Below are positions 49,101 to 57,799 of a stretch of DNA of 64,000 nucleotides, piece after piece (position 1 is the first letter of the stretch; each line of letters starts with the position of its first letter). Origin of the DNA: Diplonema papillatum (taxonomy: Eukaryota > Euglenozoa > Diplonemea > Diplonemida > Diplonemidae); NCBI GenBank assembly GCA_030068145.1, contig JAPJBO010000065.1:406635-470634 (forward strand). Direction: 5' to 3'. The position numbers and the translations under genes were made by a program. The notes below the pieces were generated by a model, which made no database searches, had not been told where the DNA came from, and saw nothing but the letters and a program-made list of their open reading frames with translations.

Positions 49101-51382
49101 CCGGGAATGTGAAGGTCTCTGAAATGGGAAAGAAAGCAGGGGGGATGTCTTCAAATTTTCCGTACGGTCCGGAACGTAAGAAAAAGCTATGCCAAGAAGC
49201 GTTGGCCATATTTTCTGATAAGGAGTATGGAAAACCTGACTACTTTGTTACATTTAATGGGAACGGCATATGGCCTGAGATATTAGGCAGCCTGGGGCCA
49301 AACGAAACTGCCATGGACCGTCCGGATTTGGTTGCTCGCGTTTTCCATGAGAAAGCACAGCAAATGATCAAGGACATCAAAGAAGGAGCCGTAGGTGACA
49401 ACAAAGCTGTTGTGTGGGTGTATGAGTTTCAGAAACGCGGCCTCCCACACATGCACCTTCTCGCTTGGAACGAGGACCATCACAAACCTCGAACTCCAGA
49501 TGATTTAGACCATGTAGTGCATGCTGAGATACCTTGTAAGGTAAAACAACCATTGCTTCACGAACTGGTCGATAAGTGGCACATGCATAGCAGCTGTGCG
49601 CATGTGAAGGGCAACAAACAAGAAATGGCAGAACGGCTGTGCAGCTCAGAATCAAAAACAAAACCGGGCAACTGGTATTGCCGATCAAATTTTCCAAAAG
49701 ACTTTCAGGACGAAAGTGTTGCAGATCTGGATGGCATGGCCCTCCCGAAGCGCCCAGAAAATGGGAGGAAGACAGGGCGTACGAAGCTGGACAATCGATG
49801 GGTTGTCCCATACAATGCCGGGTTGCTTCTGAAATATCGCTCTCAGGTAAATGTAGAGGTGTGCCGCGGCATTGGGGCCATATCTTATCTTTTCAAGTAT
49901 TTGTACAAGAATGATAAGAAAGCTGCGGTAGAGTTAGGTTGGTTAGATGACGAAAGTTATGTTCACAGTGCAGAAGAGAGTCAGGCCCTGAAATACATCA
50001 ACGGCCGTTACCTGGGCTCAGTGGAAGCATGTATGCGCATGTTTGGGTTCGAGCATGCAGGGAAGTCAGTATCTGTAGAAGATTTGCCCATTCATTTGCC
50101 AGGAAAGCATTATGTTGAAATTGATACGGACAACAATCGGGACGAGGTACTTGATAAGGTTTCCGAAACATCATCAAAACTTCTTGCATATTTCGAATTG
50201 TGTGCAACCGAATATCGAACACTTAAAGCTAATACCAACAATCCTTCTACGACGAAGCGGTGTTGCGCGAGGTTTCTAACTTACGCTGAAATTCCCCGGT
50301 ATTACACATGGTTGCGGAATAAGAAGCAGTGGAGAATCCGCCAAGATGTTGAATGGGACGAAGTAACAGAAACTCTGTCTAAAGCAAGAAGGTCTGCAAA
50401 GACAGAAGCAACTGTTGGAAAGCTTTGGTGGGTCAGTCCTAAAGACGCACAACTGTATGCTCTTCGATCCCTTCTGGTTCACACTCCGGGGGTAAGGTCG
50501 TGGAAGGATTTGATGTTTCGCAAAAACAGCAGCCAAGACAACGATTGGGAGAATTGTGAAGAAGATGACAAACATAGCGTGGAGTTTGATAACCCCCCTG
50601 ACAACCCACCTGATAACCCCCCTTTTCTTTCTGTTACCACCGCTGCCGCAGTCGCTGCAGGAGGGGTTCTGGCTGCTTCTATAATAGCTTCAAGCAGCGA
50701 ATCTGGCGGAGAGGAGAATAATACGAACAGGAAGGAGAAGAGTGCAGAGTGGAGGATGATGCGAAAAAACTTCAAAAATAATGATTTTGTAGCAGCTTGT
50801 AAGGCGCGCGGGCTGTACAGAGACGACTCCGAGCATGAGAAAGTGATGGAACATGCAAAGGATGTCTTCACTGCCCGCCAGCTCAGATTTTTTTTCTACC
50901 TTCTAATATCGCATGCCGGGGTTCATGCGCCAATGCGTCTTCTCAACAAGTACAAGGATTTTCTTTTCCGAAATACTGATCCCACCAACCCAAACAAGAA
51001 GGCCACTCCAATGACAACGTGGAAGGGCCTGCTGGATATTTCGAAACTGGCTGAATCCGATGGCAGAAGTAATGGTTACCTGGGGATTCCGGAACCAGGT
51101 AATCCACCAGTTGAAGAAGGTGAAGTAGCTGACATTGGGGAAGTCGAAAGGAAAAGAATAATGAAAGCTGTGGGTGCAAAGGTGTACAATCATATGTACG
51201 ACAAGGAGGCTGTTTGGGAGTCTTACCAGGAGAGGTATGAAATGATGAACAAAGAACAAAAGGAAGCATGCGACGCTGTCCGGCAAAGCATTGAAGAGAA
51301 CGAACCCCCCGCAAACCCGCAAACCCGCAAACCCGCACTCGGTGGCCCTGCGGGCCCCCTCGTGCATTTGATGGATTCTTAG
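46175..51382 (+). CDS. AlkB-like dioxygenase fused to Helitron HUH Rep, helicase truncated
   Basis: 1,735 residues. Residues 1-175 form an AlkB-type 2-oxoglutarate/Fe(II) oxygenase: NQLLVNWY at 84-91, iron ligands His100-x-Asp102 (APHIDD) and His152 (WKHSI), and RVSLTFR at 163-169 for 2-oxoglutarate. A very basic linker follows (GRWWKKNKRRRA), then at Met404 a hydrophobic segment (FRFPVRFFVCILLLQSF) and an acidic stretch. Next come Lys/Arg-rich helices and a Helitron-type zinc motif starting CSHC at 632-635. The Rep domain has DYFVTFNGNG from 1022, the HUH motif as HMH at 1092-1094 (KRGLPHMHLL) and tyrosines 1238, 1242 and 1244 in SYLFKYLYK. The ORF reaches MNKEQKEACDAV, where the Pif1-like helicase should begin. 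There a CCCGCAAA array and repeat sequence supply the last residues and the stop. The unit is therefore not autonomous; AlkB and Rep active sites look intact. Confidence 0.85.
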   Translation: MSASPPGVDFVSLPQQLLERVTHWSEQTMQNSELWEKLGGRRTIQYGWKYRGGTKCLVRASPIPAGALLETAKWLEQRTGVAPNQLLVNWYSPGSGIAPHIDDERLGPIIHSVSLLSASAMMWTKGGEQRRTKLPVGTVCTLTGEGRTVWKHSIAPVDVPQERVSLTFRYVNTRTPAPSLTSPPVPVATTPTDEPPRLFSSVAELSRFLAPPLALTETRSGNEKKEKNFGGEIRDEVSVATFSDLKRFAESFAKNRPSPTPVVGFPGATGLFGWVPGSALAVRKRNVVCKARKVYRGTPPVNPRKSAAKRRHQILSRQEKRRRAEEGKKKAPRAKEKKLTPPQEEETTRGRWWKKNKRRRAAKKKKKNRGKVPAWPPIPESNICPLGATKVAAACLPRWAAPSMFRFPVRFFVCILLLQSFNLAGAENETEWADFSIDEGDPDFDVLTAAHEVAGILEEETSTEKKGRRESPASSSIASPAIKRRKSSEAPRRKHPKRERSDEKRRAATERKRRSRSSQSQGTENLHDRKRKRVSRGNKALREKENEAEKQRKQKLRSVKENREHEKEVERERRIKARKGKRAAMEERLGARRKGFDKVRNFACAKLEDVQEADVELDNFGILGGGDERIFCSHCKALLFKREASRTSRKLCCQKGKVNHENCPQIVVPDALMKLFTDSHFKESSRYYNNYLSFAAPVFKEDDRFKTGKEKKGPRNIVIKGRVMHMVDAILPSKNKSQSELRHAEVWFTDREVPPTSRVMRKSVLKELKELVLKDHPFRHTLQKFVNKLLAKERRQKTLLNGHVKFDLGELSKKGVEYVTEEAKMEVGAVMSDEGSRRKFIVHLRGGKRKWIKDVHPLYELASYPLFFPKFEYNPSKANENLGKSPWGNFGYRKNVLFNDGKTRTNLQLSPKMYSAYHLHHRVGYTNPLLVAGRLSQQYICDMAARDEYDELTFHHTQRGKKVRSGTADAIAKDAAGNVKVSEMGKKAGGMSSNFPYGPERKKKLCQEALAIFSDKEYGKPDYFVTFNGNGIWPEILGSLGPNETAMDRPDLVARVFHEKAQQMIKDIKEGAVGDNKAVVWVYEFQKRGLPHMHLLAWNEDHHKPRTPDDLDHVVHAEIPCKVKQPLLHELVDKWHMHSSCAHVKGNKQEMAERLCSSESKTKPGNWYCRSNFPKDFQDESVADLDGMALPKRPENGRKTGRTKLDNRWVVPYNAGLLLKYRSQVNVEVCRGIGAISYLFKYLYKNDKKAAVELGWLDDESYVHSAEESQALKYINGRYLGSVEACMRMFGFEHAGKSVSVEDLPIHLPGKHYVEIDTDNNRDEVLDKVSETSSKLLAYFELCATEYRTLKANTNNPSTTKRCCARFLTYAEIPRYYTWLRNKKQWRIRQDVEWDEVTETLSKARRSAKTEATVGKLWWVSPKDAQLYALRSLLVHTPGVRSWKDLMFRKNSSQDNDWENCEEDDKHSVEFDNPPDNPPDNPPFLSVTTAAAVAAGGVLAASIIASSSESGGEENNTNRKEKSAEWRMMRKNFKNNDFVAACKARGLYRDDSEHEKVMEHAKDVFTARQLRFFFYLLISHAGVHAPMRLLNKYKDFLFRNTDPTNPNKKATPMTTWKGLLDISKLAESDGRSNGYLGIPEPGNPPVEEGEVADIGEVERKRIMKAVGAKVYNHMYDKEAVWESYQERYEMMNKEQKEACDAVRQSIEENEPPANPQTRKPALGGPAGPLVHLMDS
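51308..51337 (+). repeat. CCCGCAAA array truncating the Rep-helicase ORF
   Basis: Three to four units directly after the codons for SIEENEPP. It marks the junction between Helitron sequence and a family A repeat (CACTCGGTGGCCCTGCGGGC). The arrays at 58123 and 61844 run into the same family A start. Confidence 0.9.
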
Positions 51383-51866
51383 TGCTTCGATGTGGGCCTT
51401 CTTGTCCAGGTTCGGCCTCTTGTGTGAAGAGGCCGACTCGAAAGAAAACAGGATTCAGCACACACAACGCAAACAGGAACTAGAAGAAGAAAAGAAATTC
51501 ACAAGATGGTTCGGGTCGGAGTTGTGCTTGAAAAATCTGGTGTTCGAGAGTTCGTGTGGAAGCAGTCAAGGTATGTGAAGTTCCGAGTCAGCGAAAAGGT
51601 TCTGACAGAGCTATGGGTACATATTTTTGTTGATATTTTGACCGATGCATCCAACGAAACCGTCACAGGAATTCGAAGCTCCTACGAACGACGTTCTTTC
51701 AAGGGTCGCAACTTCGGGAGAACGTGCCCCCCCATTTCGACATGCAACAGTTGCCTATCACGTTTTCGGTGTTCCTTCAGCAAAGTGCTCCTGAGAGGTC
51801 GTGAAGTCCAAGAAGCTGGCCATCAAAGGCCCCGGAATTCTCAATGGGTGGTCTTGGGGTTGGGGG
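51337..51866 (+). repeat. family A/C repeat, copy 1
   Basis: Starts CACTCGGTGGCCCTGCGGGC, then GATGTGGGCCTTCTTGTCC and GAAAGAAAACAGGATTCAGC. It continues into the family C core (GAATTCGAAGCTCCTACGAA). Nearly identical copies are at 58283-58715 and 61938-62465. A frame of 123 residues at 51506-51877 is conserved between copies 1 and 3 but matches nothing known. Confidence 0.85.
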
Positions 51867-52330
51867 ACAAAATCTGACTTGCCACCTCCTCGCGGTGTCC
51901 CCTGGAAACGTGTTTTTCGAAACGCGGCCAAGGCAAGCAGTTCCTTTGCTGTGGGTGAAAGCCCCTAACTTCGTATCTGGCCTCCGAGCTGTGCACCTAC
52001 TCTTCCCAGGCGTAAAAAAGGTCGGCAAGAAAGCAGCAGCAGCAGCAAGGCAGCAGCAGCAAGGCAGGCAGCAGTAGAAGCAAGGCAGCAGCAGCAAGGC
52101 AGCAGCAGCAAGGCAGCAGCAGCAAGGCAGCCACGGCAAGGCAGCCGCGGCAAGGCAGCAACGGCAATGCAGCAGCAGAAGCAAGACAGCAGCGGCAAGG
52201 CAGCAGCAGCAAGGCAAGACAGCAGCGGCAAGGCAGGAGCGGCAGCAGGACAGCAGCAGCAAGGCAGCAGCAGCAAGGCAGCAGCGGCAAGGCAGCAGCA
52301 GCAAGGCAGCCAGAGCAAGACAGCAGCGGT
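51867..52330 (+). repeat. family B fragment running into a GCAGCAGCAAGGCA array
   Basis: The first about 160 bp is the left end of family B. It then enters a 14-15-bp tandem array of GCAGCAGCAAGGCA units (52030-52330). The same junction occurs at 62466-62915, which lacks one array unit. Leu/Cys-rich frames on the minus strand are repeat artefacts. Confidence 0.85.
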
Positions 52331-52399
52331 TAATCAGCAGGAGGAAGAGCACCAACAGAAGGCAGCAGACAGGATAGGAGCTTTGAATTCAAATAAACA

Positions 52400-52930
52400 T
52401 AAACAGAAAATCAAAACACAGGCGAAGTTTGTTTGAAGCGCTTAAGAAGGAAATCGGAGCTTGCAATGAAAGCAGTCTTTGCAAGCGAAGGTCCTTGACT
52501 GCAGTGTTTGGTTTTGCGAGAATTCCACAGCTTCGGAGAAAGGCAGCAGAGCAGCAGGAGCAAGAGTAGCAGCAAGAAGAGCAGCAAGAGGAGGAGCAAG
52601 GCAGCAGCAAGGCAGACAGCAACTTTCGTTTCAAAGAAACCTAAACAGGAAATTAAAACACAGACGAAGTTTGCGAATCGGGGCTTCGATGAAAAATGCA
52701 AGCCTTTCCATTTCGAAGGGGGAGGGTCGTTTACTGCAGCGTTTGGTTTTGAGAGAGTTTCACAGCTTCGATGAAAGGCAACAAGAGAAGCAGGAGCAAG
52801 AGCAGCACCAGCACCAAACACAGGAACAACAGGAGCAGCTAGATGAGCAGCAGCAAGGCAGCAAAAACCCCATCGAAGTCAAGAGAAGGTTGCTTTAAGC
52901 CTTTTGCCCACACTTTTCTTCTTATTTTAA
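52400..52930 (+). repeat. family E repeat, two diverged units, with CAG-rich arrays
   Basis: Unit 1 (about 52415-52560) and unit 2 (about 52655-52800) share ACACAG(A/G)CGAAGTTTG and GTTTGGTTTTGAGAGAGTTT-type blocks. Unit 2 recurs at 59237-59370, and the whole region recurs at 62990-63520. No gene. Confidence 0.75.
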
Positions 52931-53162
52931 AGAAATGAATGTAAAGAAATGAAAAGATGTCCCAGTGCTGGCATGGCAGGCCCCTTTTGGCCCAAAGAAC
53001 AGGTAGCCACCGTTGTCAGCACATGGGGTTTCCACTCATTCGCATTTTTTTTTGTAGCAGCAGAAACATCAGCAAGACTGAAGCACCAGCAGGGGGAGAA
53101 GGAGCAGAAGCAGCAGCAGCAGCAGCAGCAGCAGCAAGTAGCAGCAGAAGCAGCACAGCATC

Positions 53163-53612
53163 AGCAGAACCAAACCAGGAACCCAAAACATTGGGAGGAA
53201 GGATGGGGGAGGGGAAAATGGCTATTGGTTGTCTCTTGTGTGCGTGCTTTGTCCTATCTTTGAAGGGTTGAAAGGAAGCTGCACTTTGCAACGCGGGAGT
53301 ACCTGTCGAGCCAGTCAGCAAGATCAACCCGTGTCACTATGCCAGCATTTTGGATCAGATGCGAGCCCCTCCATAGGCTTTGTTGAGCGTCCTTGACGTT
53401 CATGCTTTGAGCAACTCCTGCAGGCAGTTCCTCGCAACTGGCCGAAAAAACTTTGTCTCACGACATTGTATGTGGCTAACCGCAGTGGAAACAAAACAGG
53501 AGGAAGCAAACCTTTCGAGGTCTGCGTGTTCATAGTTCTGATGATCCCTAATCGGTGGAAGTTTTGGGCAGATTAGAGACAGACAAAGCACACGCATAGC
53601 AACAATCTTTGG
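53163..53612 (-). repeat. dispersed repeat family D, minus copy
   Basis: Reverse complement of the 32609-33062 family, starting after the CAG tract at 53099-53160 and ending at CAACAATCTTTGGCA. Complete relative to the plus copy, with about 10-15% visible differences. Confidence 0.8.
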
Positions 53613-53679
53613 CACGGGGACTGTGATACTTGGGTATATTTTTCGAATTTTCAAGTTTTGGAAAAAAATATTATGAGCA

Positions 53680-53940
53680 CCAGGCAGCACCAGCAGGAGG
53701 CACACACCAGCCAGCACCAGCAGGAGGCAGCACCAACGGCAGGCAGCACCAACGGCAGGCAGCACACGCAGGCACCAGCAGGAAGCACATAGCAGGCAGC
53801 GCAGTACCAGCAGACACCCACCCAGGCCAGCACCCAGCAAGTCAGCACCAGCAAGTCAGCACCAGCAAGTCAGCACCAGCAAGTCAGCACCAGCAAGTCA
53901 GCACCAGCAAGTCAGCACCAGCAAGTCAGCAGCCAGCAAG
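53680..53940 (+). repeat. CACCAGCAAGTCAG minisatellite (14 bp), short array
   Basis: An irregular CAGCACCAG region leads into about seven regular 14-bp units (53838-53935). It is followed by GCCAACAAAAAGCCTTGAGT. The same composite, with a much longer array, is at 60690-61080, so the two derive from one ancestor. Confidence 0.9.
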
Positions 53941-53998
53941 CCAGCCAACAAAAAGCCTTGAGTGAGAGACAAGCCCCTAGACACACAGGACTCCCACC

Positions 53999-54622
53999 GG
54001 GGGACAAAATCTGACTTGCCACCTCCTCGCGGTGTCCCCTGGAAACGTGTTTTTCGAAACGCGGCCAAGGCAAGCAGTACCTTTGCTGTGGGTGAAAGCC
54101 CCTTACTTCGTATCTGGCGTCCGAGCTGCGCACCTACCCTTCCCGGGCGTAAAAGATCCTGCCCCAAGCTGCCCAGCAGGAACGGGGGGGGCGGTGCAAA
54201 GAGGCACCTTCCAGGTGAGCCTTGCCAAGTTTGACTCCCTTGTGGCCCTCTCATCGTGAAGGCGGGGTAAAATCGGGATGGTTACCAATGTTCCCCCGGT
54301 TTTTTGAATTAGTTGGCCCCAGTCTGAGTGACAGGTGGCGGCTTGTGGCTGAGCCGCGGCCTTTCCAGGCCCTTAGCCGACTCTCCTTTCGTTTTTCTGA
54401 GTCCCCAGTGCCGTGGGGCAGGCGCCGGTTGCAGTGTGCAACTGGTGCGGGTTCAAACCGCGCCTGTCTGTGTTCGTGGTTGTGCCGTTTTTCGTTGTGA
54501 AGAAGTGAACCCGGAGAACCCACCAGGTCAGGCACCAGGTTTCTTGTCTGGCAAACTGTACGGCCTGGTGTTTAAAAAAAAATCAAGGCTGTCTGTGCGG
54601 TTGGCTGTGACAAGTCCACTCC
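53999..54622 (+). repeat. family B repeat, copy 2
   Basis: Most complete left end (GGGGACAAAATCTGACTTGC). Near-identical to copies at 42134 and 58754. Structured core at 54419-54466. It is followed directly by a CAG/CAGCCC-rich tract (54623-54830). Confidence 0.85.
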
Positions 54623-54949
54623 GGCGGCAACACGAGCACCAGCAGCAGCATCTGCCGCAGCAACAGCAGCCCCAGATCCAGCAGCCACAACAGCAGCAAC
54701 GGCAAAGGCCCCTACAGCAGCAGCCCCAGCCTCAGCAGCCGCAGCCACAACAGCAGAAGCAGTAACTGCCTCAACGGCAGCAGCCCCAGCACCCGCAGCA
54801 GCGGCACCAGCAGCCGCAGCAACAACGGCAGCTGCTTCTCTTTTTCCCCCCCGCCCGCACCTGGCCAGCAGTCGTCCGGGATCATACCCCGAGGGCCGGT
54901 GTTTTCTTTTTTTTTTTTTGTTTTTTCTTTAGTCCTTTCCCCTCCCACC
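54623..54949. repeat. CAG-rich tract and leader of the second AlkB ORF
   Basis: Interrupted CAGCAGCCCCAG sequence to about 54830, then a C-rich stretch and a T-rich, pyrimidine leader (54905-54945) ending CCCACCATGC around the start codon. The polypyrimidine run followed by AG could also be a 3' splice region. Confidence 0.5.
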
Positions 54950-56596
54950 ATGCCCGAGGGACCCATACCCGGGCTCAGCTTCCAGTCGGTCCCTCAGGGC
55001 CTTCTGGAGAGGCTCAGCCGGGTACCCGAGCTCGGGCCGAGAGCCCCGTGGAGGAGGCTGGGGGGCAGGGAGACCCAGCAATGGGGGTTCGCCTTCCGAC
55101 AGGGCGGACTCCCGCTCAAGCTGGAAGAGGGGATCCCCGAAGGGCCCCTTAAAGAAATGGCGGATCTCATTCGAGTCCGCCTGGGGTGGGTACCGGACCA
55201 GTTGCTGGTCAACCGGTACGGGAGAGGGGTGGGAATCGCCCCCCACACGGACCAGCGGGCGCTGGGTCCGACGGTCGCGACCGTGTCGCTCTTAAGTGAC
55301 ACGGTCATGGAGTGGGAGAAGGGGGGACGGAAGGTAAGGACCCCCCTGCCAGTCGGCACCCTGTGCCACATGGAAGGCGAGGCCAGGTGCCTGTGGACGC
55401 ACGGGATTCGTCCCGCCGACGTCACACAGCCCCGGGTCTCGCTGACCTACAGGTCGGTGCGCGGGGGGGCCCGATCACTCTCCCACGATCCCCCCCAGCC
55501 CTCGGCCGATGCCCCGTCGCACCCCACGGTCGGAGCTCCTCGGACGAAACGCCCCACCGACCGGGCTCAAGGTCTCCTGCCAGGCAAGCCGGGGAGAAAC
55601 GAAGAGGAGGAGCACGACCAGGGAGGTGCGACGGACGCAGAGCGGGATCAGGGCCGCCCCCCCCAGAGAGAAGAACGGGACTGGGACGCCCCCCCGAGGG
55701 CACCCCCAGCATCCCTTGCGCCCCAGCCCCGGGAAGCCCGCCCGTGGAGGTGGGAGGACGTGTACACACACGTCTTCGAGAGCCCCGCCCAAGGCTGGAT
55801 TCCCCTCCGAGATTCCAACCGGAGGGGGGTAAGGCTAGTGGGGCCCAGTCCCCCGCCAGCGCCCCCCGGAAGAGTCCCCCCCCCTCCCCCACCACAGGAG
55901 TGGGGGCCGGAGTGGGTCCCAGGGGATGCCCCCCTCGCCCGGGGCAGGCCGGCACGACTGCCAAAGACGGGGGGCACAAAAGGAGGGGACAGACGCCGGA
56001 GCCCGCTCCCCACCTACCCGCCCAAGCCCCGCCCGAAGAAACTGAGGCCCACCCCTAGCAAAGAAGAAAGGAGGGTAAAAGCGGGGCGCCGACGGGAGGC
56101 CCGGGCCAAAAGGAGGGAGGAGGAAGGGCAGCAGCCCCGCAGCCCCAGCCCGGCCCCCCGAAAGGAGGACGAGGGGGACCCGCCCACCACGAAGGGGAGG
56201 TGGTGGGCGAGAAACAAAAGGAGGAGGGAGGGTGGAAGGGGAAAGACCCGTCCCCACAAGAAGAGACGGGAAGGCCTCCGCAGGCCTGCCCCGCCCGAGG
56301 AGGACGAAGAGACCCCGGTCTCGTGCCCGCAAGGCAGGGGCGCCCCCCCCAGGAGGGCGGGAGGGTGGAAGAAGAGGACCCTCCCCTGGTCTAGGCGTGT
56401 GGGGGTTGATCGTACTGTGCGGGGCGTTCTGCCTCGGGCAGGCGACCCCACGGCCCCAGGGGGTGGTACGCGGCCGGTGGGGGGCACAACCCTCCACCGA
56501 CGACGGCGAACCCACGCCGACACCGGAGGCCCGGTGCCCAAGGATGCCCCGCCCCCCCCGCCCCAGCCCCCGCCCTCGCCCCCCTTCCCGGTCTGA
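54950..56596 (+). CDS. second AlkB-like 2OG/Fe(II) dioxygenase, GC-rich paralogue
   Basis: ATG 54950 in a good context (CCACCATGC) to TGA 56594-56596, 548 residues. Residues 1-170 align along their length with the AlkB part of the Rep fusion: DQLLVNRY at 83-90, His99-x-Asp101 (APHTDQ), His151 (WTHGI), RVSLTYR at 162-168. The catalytic set is complete. The rest is Pro/Arg/Gly-rich and retains the linker motif GRWWARNKRRRE. In the Rep fusion that motif is followed by a hydrophobic segment. Here the equivalent (GLGVWGLIVLCGAFCLGQ, about 56385-56440) lies in the +1 frame, so the annotated C-terminus is probably out of frame. GC content is far above all neighbours, and no Rep domain follows. Either a decayed relative of the mobile unit or a gene with an unseen intron. 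Confidence 0.7.
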   Translation: MPEGPIPGLSFQSVPQGLLERLSRVPELGPRAPWRRLGGRETQQWGFAFRQGGLPLKLEEGIPEGPLKEMADLIRVRLGWVPDQLLVNRYGRGVGIAPHTDQRALGPTVATVSLLSDTVMEWEKGGRKVRTPLPVGTLCHMEGEARCLWTHGIRPADVTQPRVSLTYRSVRGGARSLSHDPPQPSADAPSHPTVGAPRTKRPTDRAQGLLPGKPGRNEEEEHDQGGATDAERDQGRPPQREERDWDAPPRAPPASLAPQPREARPWRWEDVYTHVFESPAQGWIPLRDSNRRGVRLVGPSPPPAPPGRVPPPPPPQEWGPEWVPGDAPLARGRPARLPKTGGTKGGDRRRSPLPTYPPKPRPKKLRPTPSKEERRVKAGRRREARAKRREEEGQQPRSPSPAPRKEDEGDPPTTKGRWWARNKRRREGGRGKTRPHKKRREGLRRPAPPEEDEETPVSCPQGRGAPPRRAGGWKKRTLPWSRRVGVDRTVRGVLPRAGDPTAPGGGTRPVGGTTLHRRRRTHADTGGPVPKDAPPPPPQPPPSPPFPV

Positions 56597-57141
56597 CGCG
56601 GTTTTGGGGCCTCCCCCCGCCTGCAACGCCCCCCCCCCGTCTTTCCCTCCCGCCCCCCCCCGCTCCCCCCCCCCCTTTCTTACTCCGACACAGACCCCCC
56701 CCACGTAGAGGGGGAGGGGCTGGGTCCAGCGGGCCGCCGGCCCGGTGGGCCGAGCCCTGGGAGGGAGGGTGTGGAGTCTCTTCCGGAGCCTGGGAGGTCA
56801 GTGTCGCACGCGCCCAAGGAGACACGGGGCTGCCGACGCTGGAGTCGCTGGACGCGCTACGGCCGTACTCGTCCACAGAGGCATCGGGGCTCAGGCGCTC
56901 TTGCAGACCGCCCGCGGAAGAGGGCCAGGGGGACTCTCGAGCAGCCTGGCCACTAAGGGAGCTGTTCGTCCAGTGGGCAGGAGTAGCGGCAGCAGTGTCC
57001 CGGCTCATCCGACTAGGAGGGCGTCGGACAAGCACGGGCTCCAAACCCAGATGGCGGCGAGAGGAAAGTCGTAAAGGGGCTAGGCCGAGGCGGCGCGGCC
57101 CGGTGTCGGCGTACGAGAGAAGGACTGCGGCACTCAGACAG
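56597..57141. other. GC-rich flank of the second AlkB ORF
   Basis: C-runs, then a GC-rich stretch with open frames on both strands (for example minus 57290-56391) that are explained by base composition. No recognisable domain. GC content drops sharply at about 57140, where a family B fragment begins. Confidence 0.4.
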
Positions 57142-57430
57142 AGGGGACAAAATCTGACTTGCCACCTCCTCGCGGTGTCCCCTGGAAACGTGTTTTTCGA
57201 ATCACGGCCAAGGCAAGCAGTACCTCTCTGCTCCCTCGTGGGGCGGAAAGGTTGAAGATCGAAGGCTCGAAGGCAGAAGCGGCTTGACAAACCGTTTCCT
57301 CACCCGAAGGCTGGTTCTGCCCCCTTGTGGGGCGGAGAGGTTGAAAATCGAAGGCTCGAAGGCAGAAGCGGCTTGACAAACCGTTTCCGTTTCCGGAAGG
57401 CTGGACTCCCCGGTGGGTCTTTCTTGCTGC
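57142..57430 (+). repeat. family B left fragment plus an approximately 90-bp tandem duplication
   Basis: 57142-57228 is a family B left end. Two copies of a unit with GTGGGGCGGA(A/G)AGGTTGAA and ATCGAAGGCTCGAAGGCAGA follow (57236 and about 57325). No gene. Confidence 0.8.
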
Positions 57431-57497
57431 GAAGACGAGGTTGCTTTGGTGCTTGGCTTTTCTAGCAGGGCCAAAGTTGTGGAATTTCCTGTGTCTG

Positions 57498-57799
57498 TGT
57501 GAGAAAGGGTTGCTTGTGGCGAAGCGGCGGCCTTTCCAGGCTCCCAGCTGAACCCCCAGAAAGAAAAAAGAAGGGGTTCCCCAGTGCCGTGTGGCAGGCG
57601 CCGGTTCAATGTGAACCGGTGCGGTCAAAAACTGCGCCTGTCAGTGGTGTGGTTGTGCCTTTTGCTGTTGTGTTGAACCGAAAAAAACACGGAGAACACC
57701 GACCAGGCACCAGGTAGACGTCTGGAAACAGTACGGCGGTGCATTTTTATTCCCAGGAGACTTGCTCCCAAGAGACTTTCCTTCACTTTAAAAAAAAAA
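57498..57799 (+). repeat. diverged family B member with A-rich end
   Basis: Shares GGCGGCCTTTCCAGGC, CCCCAGTGCCGTG and GGCAGGCGCCGGTT with family B but differs throughout. The folded core is kept at 57595-57640 with paired changes in its inner stem. It ends in an A11 run (57789-57799), supporting a retroposon-type 3' end. Confidence 0.75.

Noticed and set aside
55835-57290. Long minus-strand frames of 289 and 299 codons opposite the second AlkB gene
   Set aside because: Extreme GC content removes stop codons on both strands. The plus strand has recognisable catalytic motifs and these frames have none.
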